A stretch of DNA of 64,000 nucleotides. It comes from Cryoendolithus antarcticus. Taxonomy: Eukaryota > Ascomycota > Dothideomycetes > Cladosporiales > Cladosporiaceae. The translations under genes and the position numbers were made by a program. Below, piece after piece: positions 32,001 through 42,518 of the stretch. The notes beneath the pieces are model-generated. The model was not told the origin of the DNA. It did no database searches and worked only from the letters and a program-made list of their open reading frames with translations. The DNA is taken from NCBI GenBank assembly GCA_002077065.1, contig NAJO01000004.1, positions 1,358,753 through 1,422,752 on the forward strand. The letters run 5' to 3'. Position 1 is the first letter of the stretch, and every line of letters starts with the position of its first letter.

Positions 32001-33576
32001 CAGCGCAGCAGCATATGCCTATGCGGCGTCGGACTCTGCCATCAAGAGTCGAGAAGCGTAAGAGTACACGACACTTGTGGACTGTAGATGCGATGCGGAA
32101 GCTGGCCAAGAAGCGTGAAATGGCGGAGTACAAGAAGGCCGAATGTAAGTGCCGTCCAACATCGTGAAGATTCTAGCAACACATACTGACCATATATTAG
32201 CCGCCCGTGCCGCAGCCCAGCGCAAGTCTACGCAGCAAGCTGAGACGTCCCAACAACCACGAGCCCCGATGCTGACTCCCCAAGAGTTCAGTAAGAAGCG
32301 CTATGAGCGTGATCTACAGCTTGCGGAGATGCAACGTCAACATCGCCTGAAGATGCTCGAACAGCAACAACGATCATTGCAGATGACCCGAGCTGGCCAG
32401 CCAGGTCAAGTCAATGGCGCACCTAACGTGCCTCGACCTGGAACCGCCAGCCAGGCACAGATGTCGGCGAACGGGCAGCAGCATCCAACTGTCAACGGCC
32501 AGGCCCCACAGCAGCAGAGGCAAGGCTTACCGGCACCGACTCGCAACGGACATCTCGCAGTCCCTGGTGTCAACACACAAGGCATCCCACAAGCCCATAT
32601 GCGATCAGCTGTGCCGATAACACAGTCTGCTGAAATGCAGCGCATGGCACAAGCGTCTGCGCAGTCACGACAGAGTCAGTACGGAGGACAGCAATTCCCT
32701 ATGCCGAACGCAAGCATGATCAGTCCCATCGCCAACACCGGCAGCATGACGACTCAGCAGCAGATCGCCAGTAATCAGGCGCTCTTGGCTGCTTTCCAGG
32801 CACAGACACAAAGCCATCAACAGCAAGCGCAGATGCCTGTCCAGCACCAAGGCTCTATGCAGGGCAACCACGCACAGAGCACGCAGATGAATGGTCAACA
32901 GCACATGTCTGCATCGCCAAACATGCCACCACCACCTACGCCTCAAGGCAATTCGGGCCAGCTCTCTTCTGGCCATGTACCTGCTGTCATTGCTATCAAG
33001 AATCAGCTCCGCGCTCGGTACCCTAACATGACCGAGGCCGAGCTGACCAACTTTGCGACGGAGCAACTGAAGCATCAATCTCAGTCCTCGAGTCAAGTCA
33101 GGCAGAGCGCTATGAACGCCGCAGCCGGGTTGTCGAACGGCGTACCGTCCGCTACAGCCAACATGCAAACGTATGGTCAGAACCAGCAAGTCTACCCTAG
33201 CAACCCAAGCATGGCGAACGGAGTGAACGGCTACGGCACTGGCGACGCATCATCACAGGTCAACGGCTCCGCTCAAAGTCCACAACACTCCTACGCTCAG
33301 ATGATGAGGCAGCGCCAGATGCAGCAGATGCGCATGCAGCAGTCACCCAACACGCCACATGCACAGCTGGCCAACAGTCCTGTCGTCGCGCACGCGAGTC
33401 CGAACGTCAACCCTGTCAGCCCAGCTGTGCAGTATCAAGGCGTCAACAATGTGCCGAGCATGACTGTCAGACCGTCGAGCAGGAGTAATACGCCTGGTAT
33501 GATGCAGAGTCCTGGAGCTTTGGCGGGAGGATTGCAGGGAAGTCCGAGGACAATGCAGGCGAATGCTGCGCGGTGA
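29017..33576 (+). CDS. VID21: Vid21/Eaf1, scaffold subunit of the NuA4 histone acetyltransferase complex
   Basis: Platform subunit of NuA4, which acetylates histones H4 and H2A. Exons 29017-29075, 29200-29349, 29401-32144 and 32201-33576 give 1442 residues; introns 124, 51 and 56 bp. The N-terminal short exons encode a helical start (MSTTDVLRHAAIEDAERGLR). Residues 70-560 are disordered and charged. The HSA domain is at about 575-650 (HQDHLMAEMRWMGKDFRAER), the SANT/Myb domain at about 830-895 (WVWEDDQKLRKLAKDYSFNW, then PWECFERWVELETLP). A long Gln/Met/Asn-rich tail (about 930-1442) follows, similar to activator-binding tails. Domain order HSA-SANT-Q-rich identifies the family. Codon usage stays uniform across the huge third exon. 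Confidence 0.95.
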
Positions 33577-33899
33577 GAGCAATCGGGGGGCCTTTCGGGT
33601 GGAGTGCACAGCGAAGTGTGGGCCCATCGGCGTCTATAGTGAGTACAGCTTCACCCCACCTCCGTACTATTGTGGTACCTTCGCGTCGTTGAGCATGTCC
33701 GCACGTGTCGCCATCGTAGGTATGCTTCATGTTGGTGTACATGAGGTCAAAATAAGCTTACTGGGAGGCTGGGTATTCCTTCCTCGCCTCATCAAAGCGT
33801 CGCTAGGCACCCATCGCGTCTCGATGTACGACTGCACTCTTACTTCACCCATTCAGTCTCCTTACACCCTGATACCAGGATAGTCGATCATCACAGGTC
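33577..33899. other. spacer between VID21 and PCH2
   Basis: 323 bp between tandem plus-strand genes, holding the VID21 3' end and PCH2 leader. Nothing else recognised. Confidence 0.4.
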
Positions 33900-35255
33900 A
33901 TGGCGCTCATCAGTCCCACCCTTCACATCGAAGTCCAGCTCAGATCCCCGACGCCTGCGAACACCCAGACTGCTGTCAGAGCGGAGGTGGTGACTTGAGT
34001 AGAGCAGATGTACAAGGCTGTCGAGATCGGCTCGAAGCTCAAGTTTGAGACTCGGCTGAAGCACGACAAAATCGTCGTCAGAGTCCAGATAGTTGACTTT
34101 ACTGGTCCGCTGCAGTCATCGAATTGGATCGATGTTGAAGATGTACAGCTAGATGTGCAAACTTATCATCTTCGACGGCCAGATGACACCGGTGGCCGCC
34201 GCTGTGTCAAGCAAGACGAGCACTCCTCACAAGCCCGCACCTTAGCTCTTCCCAACGCTCTCCTCACCGACGAATGGGATTCGCTTGTCTTTGACGATGC
34301 GCTCCCAGCTCGCCTCCTCCGCTATCTCGTCCGCATGGTAGATATGATGGGCCAACCTGGTCTTAATCTCGCGACGTTCAATTGGAACCGTCTCTGCCTT
34401 CTTCACGGTCCACCAGGCAGCGGCAAGAGCACACTTTGCAGAGCTCTGGCCCAGAAGCTGGCCGTTAGGCTCGGCGAATCGTTTGCTGCTGCCGATCTGG
34501 TCGAGATCAATGCTAATGCCATGTTGAGCAAGTATTTTGGCGAGAGTGGGAAGTTGATCGAGAGTACGTTCGATGGTATTATGGAGAGAGCGAGGGATGG
34601 GAAGAAGTTGATTGTTGTGGTCATTGATGAGGTTGAGACGATCGCCGGGTCGAGGAAGCTGGCTAGTGGTGGTGGGGAGTGTCATGATGGGCTTCGTGTG
34701 ATTGCATATCATGCAAGTCGCTACGCGAACAGTGCTGATTAGATGTCCAGGCTACCAACCAGCTGCTCACCGCGCTCGATCGGCTCTGTCATCTGCCGAA
34801 CGTCATCACTTTGTGTACCAGCAACATGCTGGAGGCAATCGTAAGCTCGTCCCTAACCCACCAACGGGTAGCACTGACGTCGCGTCCAGGACCCAGCCTT
34901 CCTCGACCGCGCCGACATCAAACAATACATCCCCAGTCCCTCCAGCTCGGCAATCTACAACATCTTCCGCTCCTGCCTCAATGAGCTCGTCCATAGCCAG
35001 CTCGTCACTGCAAATGATGATGTGCCCACTCTAGCCACTACCCACATGACCTTGCACGACTCGCCAGACTCCGCTGGCTTCCGCTTGTGGAAAATGTCAG
35101 ACAAGTGTGCTAGACTGGCGATGAGTGGCAGGACGCTTCGACGGCTACCAGTTCTCGGACTCGCGACGTACACCTGGGGTGTGGCTCAGACGCTCGACAA
35201 TGCTGTGGCAGCTTTGGAGAACGCTGTAGAGCAGGAGGTGCTGAGCAGAGCCTAG
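33900..35255 (+). CDS. PCH2: Pch2/TRIP13 AAA+ ATPase, N-terminus uncertain (in-frame TGA)
   Basis: Remodels HORMA-domain proteins; acts in the meiotic pachytene checkpoint. Secure exons: 34008-34697, 34751-34840 and 34890-35255 (381 residues from the ATG at 34008), introns 53 and 49 bp. Walker A is GPPGSGKST, Walker B LIVVVIDEVETIAG, and the sensor region contains NVITLCTSNMLEAIDPAFLD; LPNALLTDEWDSLVFDD is a Pch2 hallmark. Upstream, 33900-33992 encodes MALISPTLHIEVQLRS and a helix ending RAEVVT, apparently the true N-terminus, but an in-frame TGA at 33993-33995 separates it from VEQMYKAVEIGSK. A GT-AG segment of only 18 bp (33990-34007) would remove it; 33-bp and 75-bp alternatives also keep frame. 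It may be an atypical intron, a nonsense mutation or a sequence error. Confidence 0.85.
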
Positions 35256-35379
35256 CATTGATGACCGTCGAAAGAGGCTTGGGTGGATTCTGAGTCAAGC
35301 ACGCCGACTACCCCGGTGGATGCCTGTAGCCAACAGTGGGTCTGGTGCAGGAGAGATCGCTGTCGAAGCTTACAATGCC

Positions 35380-36471
35380 TCAATCGTACCAGATAGCGTT
35401 CATGCCGAAGCCAGGTTCGTTGATGTCGAGATGAGCTACGCGCCCTAGGAACTCGTCCTTCCATCGGTATATCTCTACGAAGCCTCTCTCGTCGTCGCAT
35501 AGCGCGAGCCACTCATCAGACCACGGGCAGGGACTGACTGCATTACTATGCCCGCCACTTGTTGGCGTCGGATTCAGACAGATCTGCCGCTCAACGTCAC
35601 CATCTGCCGAGAGCGAGAAAGCAGCGATGTATCCCGACAGAGATGGCGAATTCGACCTCGATGTAGCGAACAGATACTTTCCCGACTTCGAAGTGAAGAC
35701 TACGTCAGATCGAAACATCTTGGGAAACGACTCCATCATGCCTGGCGGTACGAGAGGATATTCTTTGCCTGTGTAGCTGGGCATTCTGGTTTCGGGATCG
35801 ATGCTGTACACGCACAGTCGATTGCCTCCCTCCATCAAAGCATACAGGAACTTCCCGCTCGGCGCGAGCTCAACCCATCTCGGATGATCATTTGCAGCAG
35901 GTGCATCGACGGATCCAACAAGTGTCAAGTGCCCTGTCTCAACGTTCTTGGAATGACACCAGACTTTATTAGCCCACATATCGGCACTGTAGAGGTACCC
36001 CTCTGCGGCATCAAAGACCATGCCGTGGATTGCTGAGGTAGGTAGGTACTCGTAGTTCTGTACATTCTCCTCCAGTGCTCCAGTTTCAGCGTCGGTGGAG
36101 AAGACGTTCCCGAAGCCAGCGCGATCGTAGAATGGGTTGCCGTAGACATGATATGGCGGCTTCTTGGCCGCTAAGACGAAGATGGCTCGTGTCTTTGTAT
36201 CTGCGTCGTTGGCTTTCGGGTCGCCGCCCATGGGGTGCGAGACCTGGTGCGTGATCTCTGCGGGCGAAGGGACGGCGAAGGAGTTCCATTTCTTCATGCC
36301 TGCGCCATAGATCGTGGAACGGGAGTGGTTGAAGGTCATCCAGGAAATCGGCTCATCTCTGGGGATCTCGGTACGTTTGATGAGAGTGAGTGAGAGGTCT
36401 GAGTCGTCGAAGCAGACTGTGAAGATTGCTCCTGGAGGCGTCCAGGTCCCAATCATGAGGTGGTGTTTCAT
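35380..36471 (-). CDS. carboxy-cis,cis-muconate cyclase (3-carboxymuconate lactonizing enzyme)
   Basis: Beta-propeller enzyme of the fungal protocatechuate branch of the beta-ketoadipate pathway, cyclising 3-carboxy-cis,cis-muconate to the muconolactone. Start chosen at MKHHLMIGTWTPPGAIFTV (Met 22 of the open frame), giving 363 residues, the usual length. Family blocks: EPISWMTFNHSRSTIYGAGM, KKPPYHVYGNPFYDRAGFGN, AIHGMVFDAAEGYLYSADMW, ANKVWCHSKN, DHPRWVELAPSGKFLYALME. The C-terminus, ICLNPTPTSGGHSNAVSPCP to GMNAIWYD, is complete. No other aromatic-degradation gene is adjacent, so a catabolic cluster is not supported. Convergent with PCH2 (124 bp) and divergent from the small membrane protein. 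Confidence 0.9.
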   Translation of the reverse strand: MKHHLMIGTWTPPGAIFTVCFDDSDLSLTLIKRTEIPRDEPISWMTFNHSRSTIYGAGMKKWNSFAVPSPAEITHQVSHPMGGDPKANDADTKTRAIFVLAAKKPPYHVYGNPFYDRAGFGNVFSTDAETGALEENVQNYEYLPTSAIHGMVFDAAEGYLYSADMWANKVWCHSKNVETGHLTLVGSVDAPAANDHPRWVELAPSGKFLYALMEGGNRLCVYSIDPETRMPSYTGKEYPLVPPGMMESFPKMFRSDVVFTSKSGKYLFATSRSNSPSLSGYIAAFSLSADGDVERQICLNPTPTSGGHSNAVSPCPWSDEWLALCDDERGFVEIYRWKDEFLGRVAHLDINEPGFGMNAIWYD

Positions 36472-36835
36472 CTTGGCGGTGCTGGTTCTGGTGAACGATC
36501 GATACGATAGCCTGACTCTGGTGATATGCTGCAATGTCTAATAGGCATGCATGCCTGATTGAAGCTGGAGGCTCACATTTTCGAAGTCATTGATCTCGTG
36601 GATAAAGACATACACCCGACATATGTCGGCACACCGCCTCGGCAAGCTCAATACTCGGCTCAATGTGTCGAAGAAGAAGGTTCGGGAGGGTCGGCTGCAG
36701 GGGCTGGCTGGTCAATGGAAACTCTGGAGGCTGGCGTTGGGCTGGACATCAACTCGTTTCGATGCGCTCGCGACCACGGTGCACCCATCTTTGCTGCTGG
36801 TTCAAACAGACTCACACCCACACTGATCTCCAACC
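36472..36835. promoter_or_regulatory. divergent upstream region of muconate cyclase and the 36836 gene
   Basis: 364 bp between start codons; a plus-strand frame 36559-36849 overlaps it but lacks family features. Confidence 0.4.
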
Positions 36836-37348
36836 ATGGGTCTCTTTGACGGCGAATCCAGCACTTCGCGCTCCCACTCATACGGCGGACGCGCTTCCCA
36901 CTCGCCCTCCCGCGGCGCCTACACCCGACCAAGCTATGCTCGCTCCGCCTCCTCAGTCCTCGGCGGTAGCTCGCGCGGCATCTTCTCGAGTGGCGGCGGC
37001 GGTAGCGGTAGCTCATACTACAAGCGGCGACCACGCGATGGCTACGTCTCGATGCTCATACACAAGCTGCAGCGCATGATCAAAGAGCTGTGGTACTACG
37101 CGCGACGGCATCCAGTGAAGGCCTTCTTCGCTGTGGTAGTGCCATTGCTGAGTGCTGGCGGGGCTGTCGGAGGGTTGTTGAAGGGATTCGGGGTACATCT
37201 ACCTTCTGCTCTTGGCGCGATGGGTGGACAGGCAAGTCGGGGTGGCGGAGGGTACTACGGGAGTAGCGGATATGGGGCTATGAGTGAGAGCAGTGGATGG
37301 ATGGGCAACGCTGGAAGTCTTATGTCGATTGCGAAGGCATTCATGTGA
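36836..37348 (+). CDS. small conserved membrane protein of unknown function
   Basis: 170 residues, single exon. N-terminal 65 residues are Ser/Gly/Arg-rich and disordered (several RS and SPSR motifs, possible phosphosites). A basic amphipathic stretch follows (DGYVSMLIHKLQRMIKELWY), then one hydrophobic segment at about residues 95-120 (VKAFFAVVVPLLSAGGAVGG, LLKGFG). The C-terminus is Gly/Ser/Tyr-rich. The pattern of basic helix, RRHPVKAFF and a membrane segment with GGLLKGFGV recurs in uncharacterised proteins of filamentous ascomycetes as far as I recall; no function is known to me. Its internal disorder and short length leave some doubt, but codon usage and clean start and stop support coding. 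Confidence 0.75.
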   Translation: MGLFDGESSTSRSHSYGGRASHSPSRGAYTRPSYARSASSVLGGSSRGIFSSGGGGSGSSYYKRRPRDGYVSMLIHKLQRMIKELWYYARRHPVKAFFAVVVPLLSAGGAVGGLLKGFGVHLPSALGAMGGQASRGGGGYYGSSGYGAMSESSGWMGNAGSLMSIAKAFM

Positions 37349-38164
37349 GAAGGACAGAGGTTAGCAGTGGGTGATACCACGCCACGTGGGCGCCATTGCC
37401 ACACAGCAGCTATTGCAGACGCCAGGGGCGATTCACTGCAATGCACGGCTTTATGACTTGTACAAGCGGAGACAACTGGGATCTTCGGCTTGGCTTGACC
37501 GATCAACTGGAGAGGAGGAGACTGGAGGACAGGGATCGGGTGAAGATCCCAACCTCATTTTCAGGCAGATTCGCTTCGCGTTGGAGCGCAACTGCACCAC
37601 ATCGCATACGGGACAGAAGCTTCGATATTCCGCCGGCTACTGGTGGACCATAGGCGCCTCCTCCACCGTCAGTGGTACTTTCGGTCCGTCTTCCGCACAT
37701 TGGGACGGAGCCGAATACTTTCGTCAGCAACTCGGATGCAGTCAGACAGCCGACAAAATCCGACTGTACATCATTGGCCGTCACAGTAGGAGCACTCCAC
37801 AGGCGCTTGGCTATATGTGCGCTTCTCGGACGCATTATAGATCGCTACCGAGCATTCACAAGGCGTTGGAGATTACATTCGGCCCCTGACAAGCATACAC
37901 CATGCCAGCTTCAATCATGGCAAATGTCAACGCACAGATCCACATTTACATAAGTACGAGACCGTCAAAGTACGAATGATAACACAGGGAGTCGACGGAG
38001 CCATATGTGAGCTCTGTGCAAGAGCGTCAATCTGAACAGCCTATTCCTGTAGGTACGCTAAAGTCGTCCTCTCATCATCTCATAGGCAAGGAAGGCGTTG
38101 AGCTAGGCATTCGAAGTGTACCGTCTGATGGGAGAACACAACATGCGTCACAAGCGATTCCATT
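37349..38164. other. long convergent spacer, no gene supported
   Basis: 816 bp between convergent genes. A plus frame 37371-37889 (172 codons) exists but its translation has no hydrophobic core pattern, family motif or matching codon bias. No RNA gene or repeat seen. Confidence 0.45.
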
Positions 38165-39719
38165 TCAAAGTTTTACATCATTCGTAGCAATCCTACTTTG
38201 CGCCACCGTCGGCCGCACACTCTGCGGGTTCCGAAAGACCTCCCCGGGGTCATATATCGCCTTGATCCGCTCCAACTCCTCTAAATTGCCCCGCCAGTAC
38301 AACTTCTGCGCCTCTGCTCCCAGCTCAAGATCCACATATCCCGGATACGCACCGTAATCCGTGTACACGCGATCGGCCTTCATGTGATTGACGATCACGT
38401 CGTTCACGCCAGCAAGGAACTGTTTCGTGATGTCCGAGACGCCACTGATTAGCTTGTCGCTGATTGCATAGGACTGCAGGAAGTATAGCGCATCTCTATG
38501 TGCGTACGCTGTCGCTTCCATGGGCACGGTGTTGGTATTTCCACCAGCAAGATCGAAGATCAGGAACCAGATCAATGTGCCTTTGTCGGCGTGCTCGATG
38601 TACGAGAAGAGCTTGTCGACTCCGGGGTCATCGAGAAGATTATCCTTGCTGCCGTTGAAAGTGAGTGTCTTGGTGTATGCATGCGCGGGTATGCCACCTC
38701 CGAGCTTCAGGGCGACCTGTTCTGCTTCATGAGTAAGCACGTCCAGCCAGTTTTGGCGCACCGTGGTCGTGGAACCAGATTCGCGAAGCGGGAAGTACGG
38801 CTTCAAGGATAGCTGCTCGAATTCCGAGTTGGATCCATAGAAAGTCCCGCTGATGGAGAGGCCGAGAGTCGTGATGGTCGCCGTCGTCGCGAAACGCCAC
38901 GTCAGGTCGGGATCGGCGATAAACCTCTGCCAGGTCTTGAAGACATCCGCCATCTCGGTCCAGGAGCCCGAGGTGAATGAGTATTTGTATTGGACAGTCT
39001 CCCCGGGGGCCTTTTCAGTGCGAAGGACGAATTCGGTAATGATGCCGAACGACGCACCGGCACCTTTGAGCGCCCAAAAGAGATCTTTGTGCTGAGTCTC
39101 AGAGGCTCGCAGGATCTGGCCATCCGCTGTGACGACCTCTACCTCCTCTACGTGATCGAGAGCCATTCCGAAGAGACGAGAACTCGGACCCAACCCACCG
39201 ATTGTGGCGTGCCCTCCCAGACCGACCTGTGGACAAACACCTTTCGTGCACGACATCAGTCCCATGTTCAGTCGACGTCTCGGCACACTCACCATGAGCC
39301 ACTGCCCGCTTATGGGGACTATACAAGGAATTGTCTAGCTCGCCCAATAGCATTCCGCCACCCACCGTAGCGCGCCACGTCTCCGTGTTCAGGGAAAATT
39401 TCTTCATGTTCCTCAGATCGACCACAATGCCGCGATCTGGAGAGGAGAAGTTACAATAGCTATGCCCGCCAGACTTGGCCTGGACAGCTAGCCCTGCCTT
39501 TGCAGCTGCTCCCACGATTGCGGCGACCTGCTCCGGTGTTCTTGGGTACGTGACGGCATCTGGTCGAGTACGAATGTCAAGGTTATAGAGCTTGACGTGG
39601 TTGAATTGGTACAATGGCTCATCGGCGAAAGCGTACAGCGTATCATCGGAGCCTAAGGCGTTCTTGATGAGGTCTCGCACTCCTCGCTCCTGGTCGCTCA
39701 GATTGAAGACGATACTCAT
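38165..39719 (-). CDS. FAD-linked oxidase with bicovalent flavin site (BBE-like, oligosaccharide oxidase type)
   Basis: Berberine-bridge-type flavoprotein oxidase, substrate unknown (sugars or alkaloid-like compounds in relatives). Exons 39719-39293 and 39240-38165, intron 52 bp (GTGAGT...AAG), 500 residues. His86 in AKSGGHSYCNFSS and Cys145 in GVCPQVGLGGHATIGG match the 8-alpha-histidyl and 6-S-cysteinyl flavin attachment sites of glucooligosaccharide oxidase; spacing of 59 is about the same as in that enzyme. The intron splits the codon just before VCPQ. PCMH-type FAD domain spans about 45-220; the C-terminal BBE motif is YPGYVDLELGAEAQKLYWRG followed by PGEVFRNPQSV. No clear signal peptide, so it may be intracellular, unlike secreted oligosaccharide oxidases. 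Confidence 0.9.
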
Positions 39720-41026
39720 GATTTAGATATAGCTGATTGGGAAGTGGGAAAGTGGAAACGGAAAGTGGTCAACTTGCAATCCTGTTTAAGTAGGTGTGCT
39801 CCTGTGTCAGATGCATTTGGTAGCAGCACGCCAGCCACACTTCGAGAGGACGGAATGTAAGTAGCTTCTGTCAGACCATCATGAGATACATCACAAACCG
39901 GCCTGTGTGCAGACCAATCACGGCCTCACTGGCACCACCCGGGCGACATACATCGGCATCAGCGCAGCATACCTGGTCGGACCACCCGAGTATGCCAGTA
40001 TGTCGACTTCGTGAGCCAGTGGAGGGCAAATGCGCGCGTATTGTCGTATTGAGCAGGCGCTCATGACAGTGATGAGAAGCCATTGAGTCAAGCTGCCGAA
40101 CAATTGAGCGGCTCCATAATTGCTCTCATGAGATGGAAGTGACTGCGGCCCCGCGTAACATGTATGGAGAACGTGGCGTGAGCAGCAAAGCCTCGATGTG
40201 ATTCGACATTGGAGACAGCCGCGAACTGCAGCCCAAGATTGGCGTTTTGTCCATGGCGATCTAGCCAACCACGCCAGCGTCGAGCGCGAACTCAACGGCT
40301 GAACAAGCGTGGATGATGATCTTGACCAAGGCCGCTGTGCTGACGTCTGATCAGGCACGCTCAGAACACGAGCAGAGCTGGTAAGTCGCTAGTGCACCAT
40401 AGGACCGTAAATCTCTTCTCATGCGCTACAGTGTATAGGCTCGAGACTCGGGTTGTGCCTTCCCGGCCGCTGACAAGTGGTAGCACGGTTCTCGATCAGG
40501 AATCACCTATATATTTTCGGTGGTGAGCTGTCAAGAGCATGCGTGCAGAATGTGTGTATGTCCCTTCCACGTCATTGCCTACACAACGCGAAATTTTGCC
40601 TGAGGCTCGTGCACATGCATGAGGGAATTCTTGCCATGCCGAGTCCCACAGAAGAATTACTCAACATACACTCACCCTCGCCACATCCACCCGAACGCTG
40701 TTCACAAAACAAGTGGACGCATTGCAACCTCATCACAACGATATCGGGCAGCCTCGACAGGAAGCTGCCACCCAAATACCACCACCATTCCTTCACAGGA
40801 CCTCGAATCTTTGCTGCTTGACCCGCAATCCAACCCATCCCCGTCACCTCCAATCCCTGAGCTGCCGCATCAGCGCTTCCTTGGGGCTCTTCCCTTGAAC
40901 GGGGAAGACTCTGCGAGGCCTCGCCCAAGTTTGATCGCGTCGGGCTTCGCTCCCTTCAAACCTCCCTAAGACCAGTCGGGACACTTGCAATTACTTCCAA
41001 TACTCAGTCTGTTCTCTTGCAAGGGA
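39720..41026. promoter_or_regulatory. divergent upstream region; long leader of ornithine decarboxylase with candidate uORF
   Basis: 1307 bp between start codons, the longest intergenic promoter in the conserved part. A 116-codon plus-strand frame lies at 40619-40969, ending 57 bp before the ODC ATG (41027). It could be an upstream ORF in a long leader, a feature reported for fungal ODC transcripts, or chance. Several upstream ATGs lie within it. Minus frames here show no family features. Confidence 0.4.
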
Positions 41027-42430
41027 ATGGCACCTAGCGCCATCGACTACAACAACGACAATGCGTATCTGTCAGTGACCAATAATCACGTGAAAGGAGG
41101 TCATGGCTTTGCAGTGCCAGCAGTTGAGCGTCTCAATGGGACAAATGTGGCGAAGGAGATGATTGGCGCCGCGCTGCAGAAGCGTGTGCGTGCAATCGAT
41201 ACGGACACCTGTGTGGCGGGAGAGGAGGATGCCTTCTTTGTGGCGGATATGGGAGAAGTCTACCGCCAGCACATGCGCTGGAAGAAGCATCTCGGCAGTG
41301 TCACGCCGCACTACGCTGTAAAGTGCAACCCGGATCCTGTCATCATCAAGCTGCTAGCGGCACTTGGATCTGGCTTCGACTGTGCGAGCAAGACGGAGAT
41401 CGAGCAGGTCTTGCAGGCGGGCGTTGAGCCGTCCCGCATCATCTACGCGCAGCCGTGCAAGACCAAGAGCTACCTGCGCTACAGCGCTCAACAGGGTGTT
41501 AAGCAGATGACCTTCGACAATACTGATGAGCTGTACAAGATCAAGGCGATCTGTCCGCAGGCTGAGCTGTACCTCAGGATCTTGACAGACGACTCGGCCA
41601 GTCTCTGTCGCCTGAGTCAGAAGTTTGGCGCTAGCATGGACAGTGTGCCCGAGCTGCTTGCACTTGCTCGAGAGCTAGACCTGGACATCGCAGGCGTGGC
41701 CTTTCATGTTGGATCTGGCGCATCGGATCCGACTGCCTTCCACAAGGCCGTCTCAGACGCACGCGACGTCTTTGACCAGGCTCTGGCTCTTGGCTTCACA
41801 CCCCACACTCTCGACGTCGGCGGTGGTTTCATCAGCGAGACATTCGATGAGATGGCCGCTGCGCTGTCCCAAGCACTCGATCAACACTTCTCGCCCAGTG
41901 TTCGTATTATCGCCGAGCCTGGCCGGTACTACACCAGCGCTGCCTTCACCCTGGCCTGCAATGTCATTGCTCGGCGTACCGTGCAGGATCCGGTCACTGG
42001 ACTGCACAGCTATATGCTCTACCTCAACGACGGCGTCTACGGCAACTTTAGCAGCATCATATTCGACCACCAGCATCCGGTCCCGCAGGTGCTATTTCGT
42101 GCTCGCCGAATCAATGGACTCCACTGCTCCAGCAGCCTTTCTCTCGCCGACTCCGGCTACAGCTCATCCGATGACGAGACTTCTGCCGACAGATCTGCGC
42201 AGCACAAGGCAATCGAGTACTCGATCTGGGGACCTACTTGTGATGGGATCGACTGCATTGCCGAGTCTTGGACTTCCCCGCAGCTAGTCGATGTTGGGGA
42301 CTGGCTGTACTTCGAGGACATGGGTGCGTACACGAAATGTAGCGCTACCAGGTTCAACGGGTTCACGGACAAGCATGAGACGGTGTATGTATGCAGTGAG
42401 GCGGGTGCTAGTGCGTTGCTGGGGTTCTGA
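41027..42430 (+). CDS. SPE1: ornithine decarboxylase
   Basis: Rate-limiting enzyme of polyamine synthesis (ornithine to putrescine, PLP-dependent). Single exon, 467 residues from the ATG at 41027 (MAPSAIDYN); the frame extends 14 codons upstream to an ATG at 40985 that is less likely. Lys99 in HYAVKCNPDP forms the Schiff base; glycine-rich phosphate site LDVGGGFISETF; EPGRYY; Cys405 in GPTCDGIDCIAE is the dimer-interface catalytic cysteine. A Ser-rich insert (SSSLSLADSGYSSSDDETSA) before the WGPTCD motif is typical of filamentous fungi. Regulation by antizyme and leader sequences is known for the family; the upstream region here is long enough for that. Convergent with the CID gene, 88 bp apart. 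Confidence 0.96.
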   Translation: MAPSAIDYNNDNAYLSVTNNHVKGGHGFAVPAVERLNGTNVAKEMIGAALQKRVRAIDTDTCVAGEEDAFFVADMGEVYRQHMRWKKHLGSVTPHYAVKCNPDPVIIKLLAALGSGFDCASKTEIEQVLQAGVEPSRIIYAQPCKTKSYLRYSAQQGVKQMTFDNTDELYKIKAICPQAELYLRILTDDSASLCRLSQKFGASMDSVPELLALARELDLDIAGVAFHVGSGASDPTAFHKAVSDARDVFDQALALGFTPHTLDVGGGFISETFDEMAAALSQALDQHFSPSVRIIAEPGRYYTSAAFTLACNVIARRTVQDPVTGLHSYMLYLNDGVYGNFSSIIFDHQHPVPQVLFRARRINGLHCSSSLSLADSGYSSSDDETSADRSAQHKAIEYSIWGPTCDGIDCIAESWTSPQLVDVGDWLYFEDMGAYTKCSATRFNGFTDKHETVYVCSEAGASALLGF

Positions 42431-42518
42431 AGAGTAGAGAGATAGACAAGGGAGGGCATTGAAAAGTTTGTTGTTACAGGAAATGGTCTTGTCCTTCTCT
42501 TGATGATCTTCCAGCCTT

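Noticed and set aside
37371..37889. 172-codon plus-strand frame in the spacer before the FAD oxidase
   Set aside because: No domain, no splice partners, codon usage unlike neighbours; consistent with chance in GC-rich DNA.
35380..39719. Aromatic catabolic or secondary-metabolite cluster (muconate cyclase plus FAD oxidase)
   Set aside because: No protocatechuate dioxygenase, transporter, synthase or regulator nearby; the genes between and around are housekeeping or unknown.
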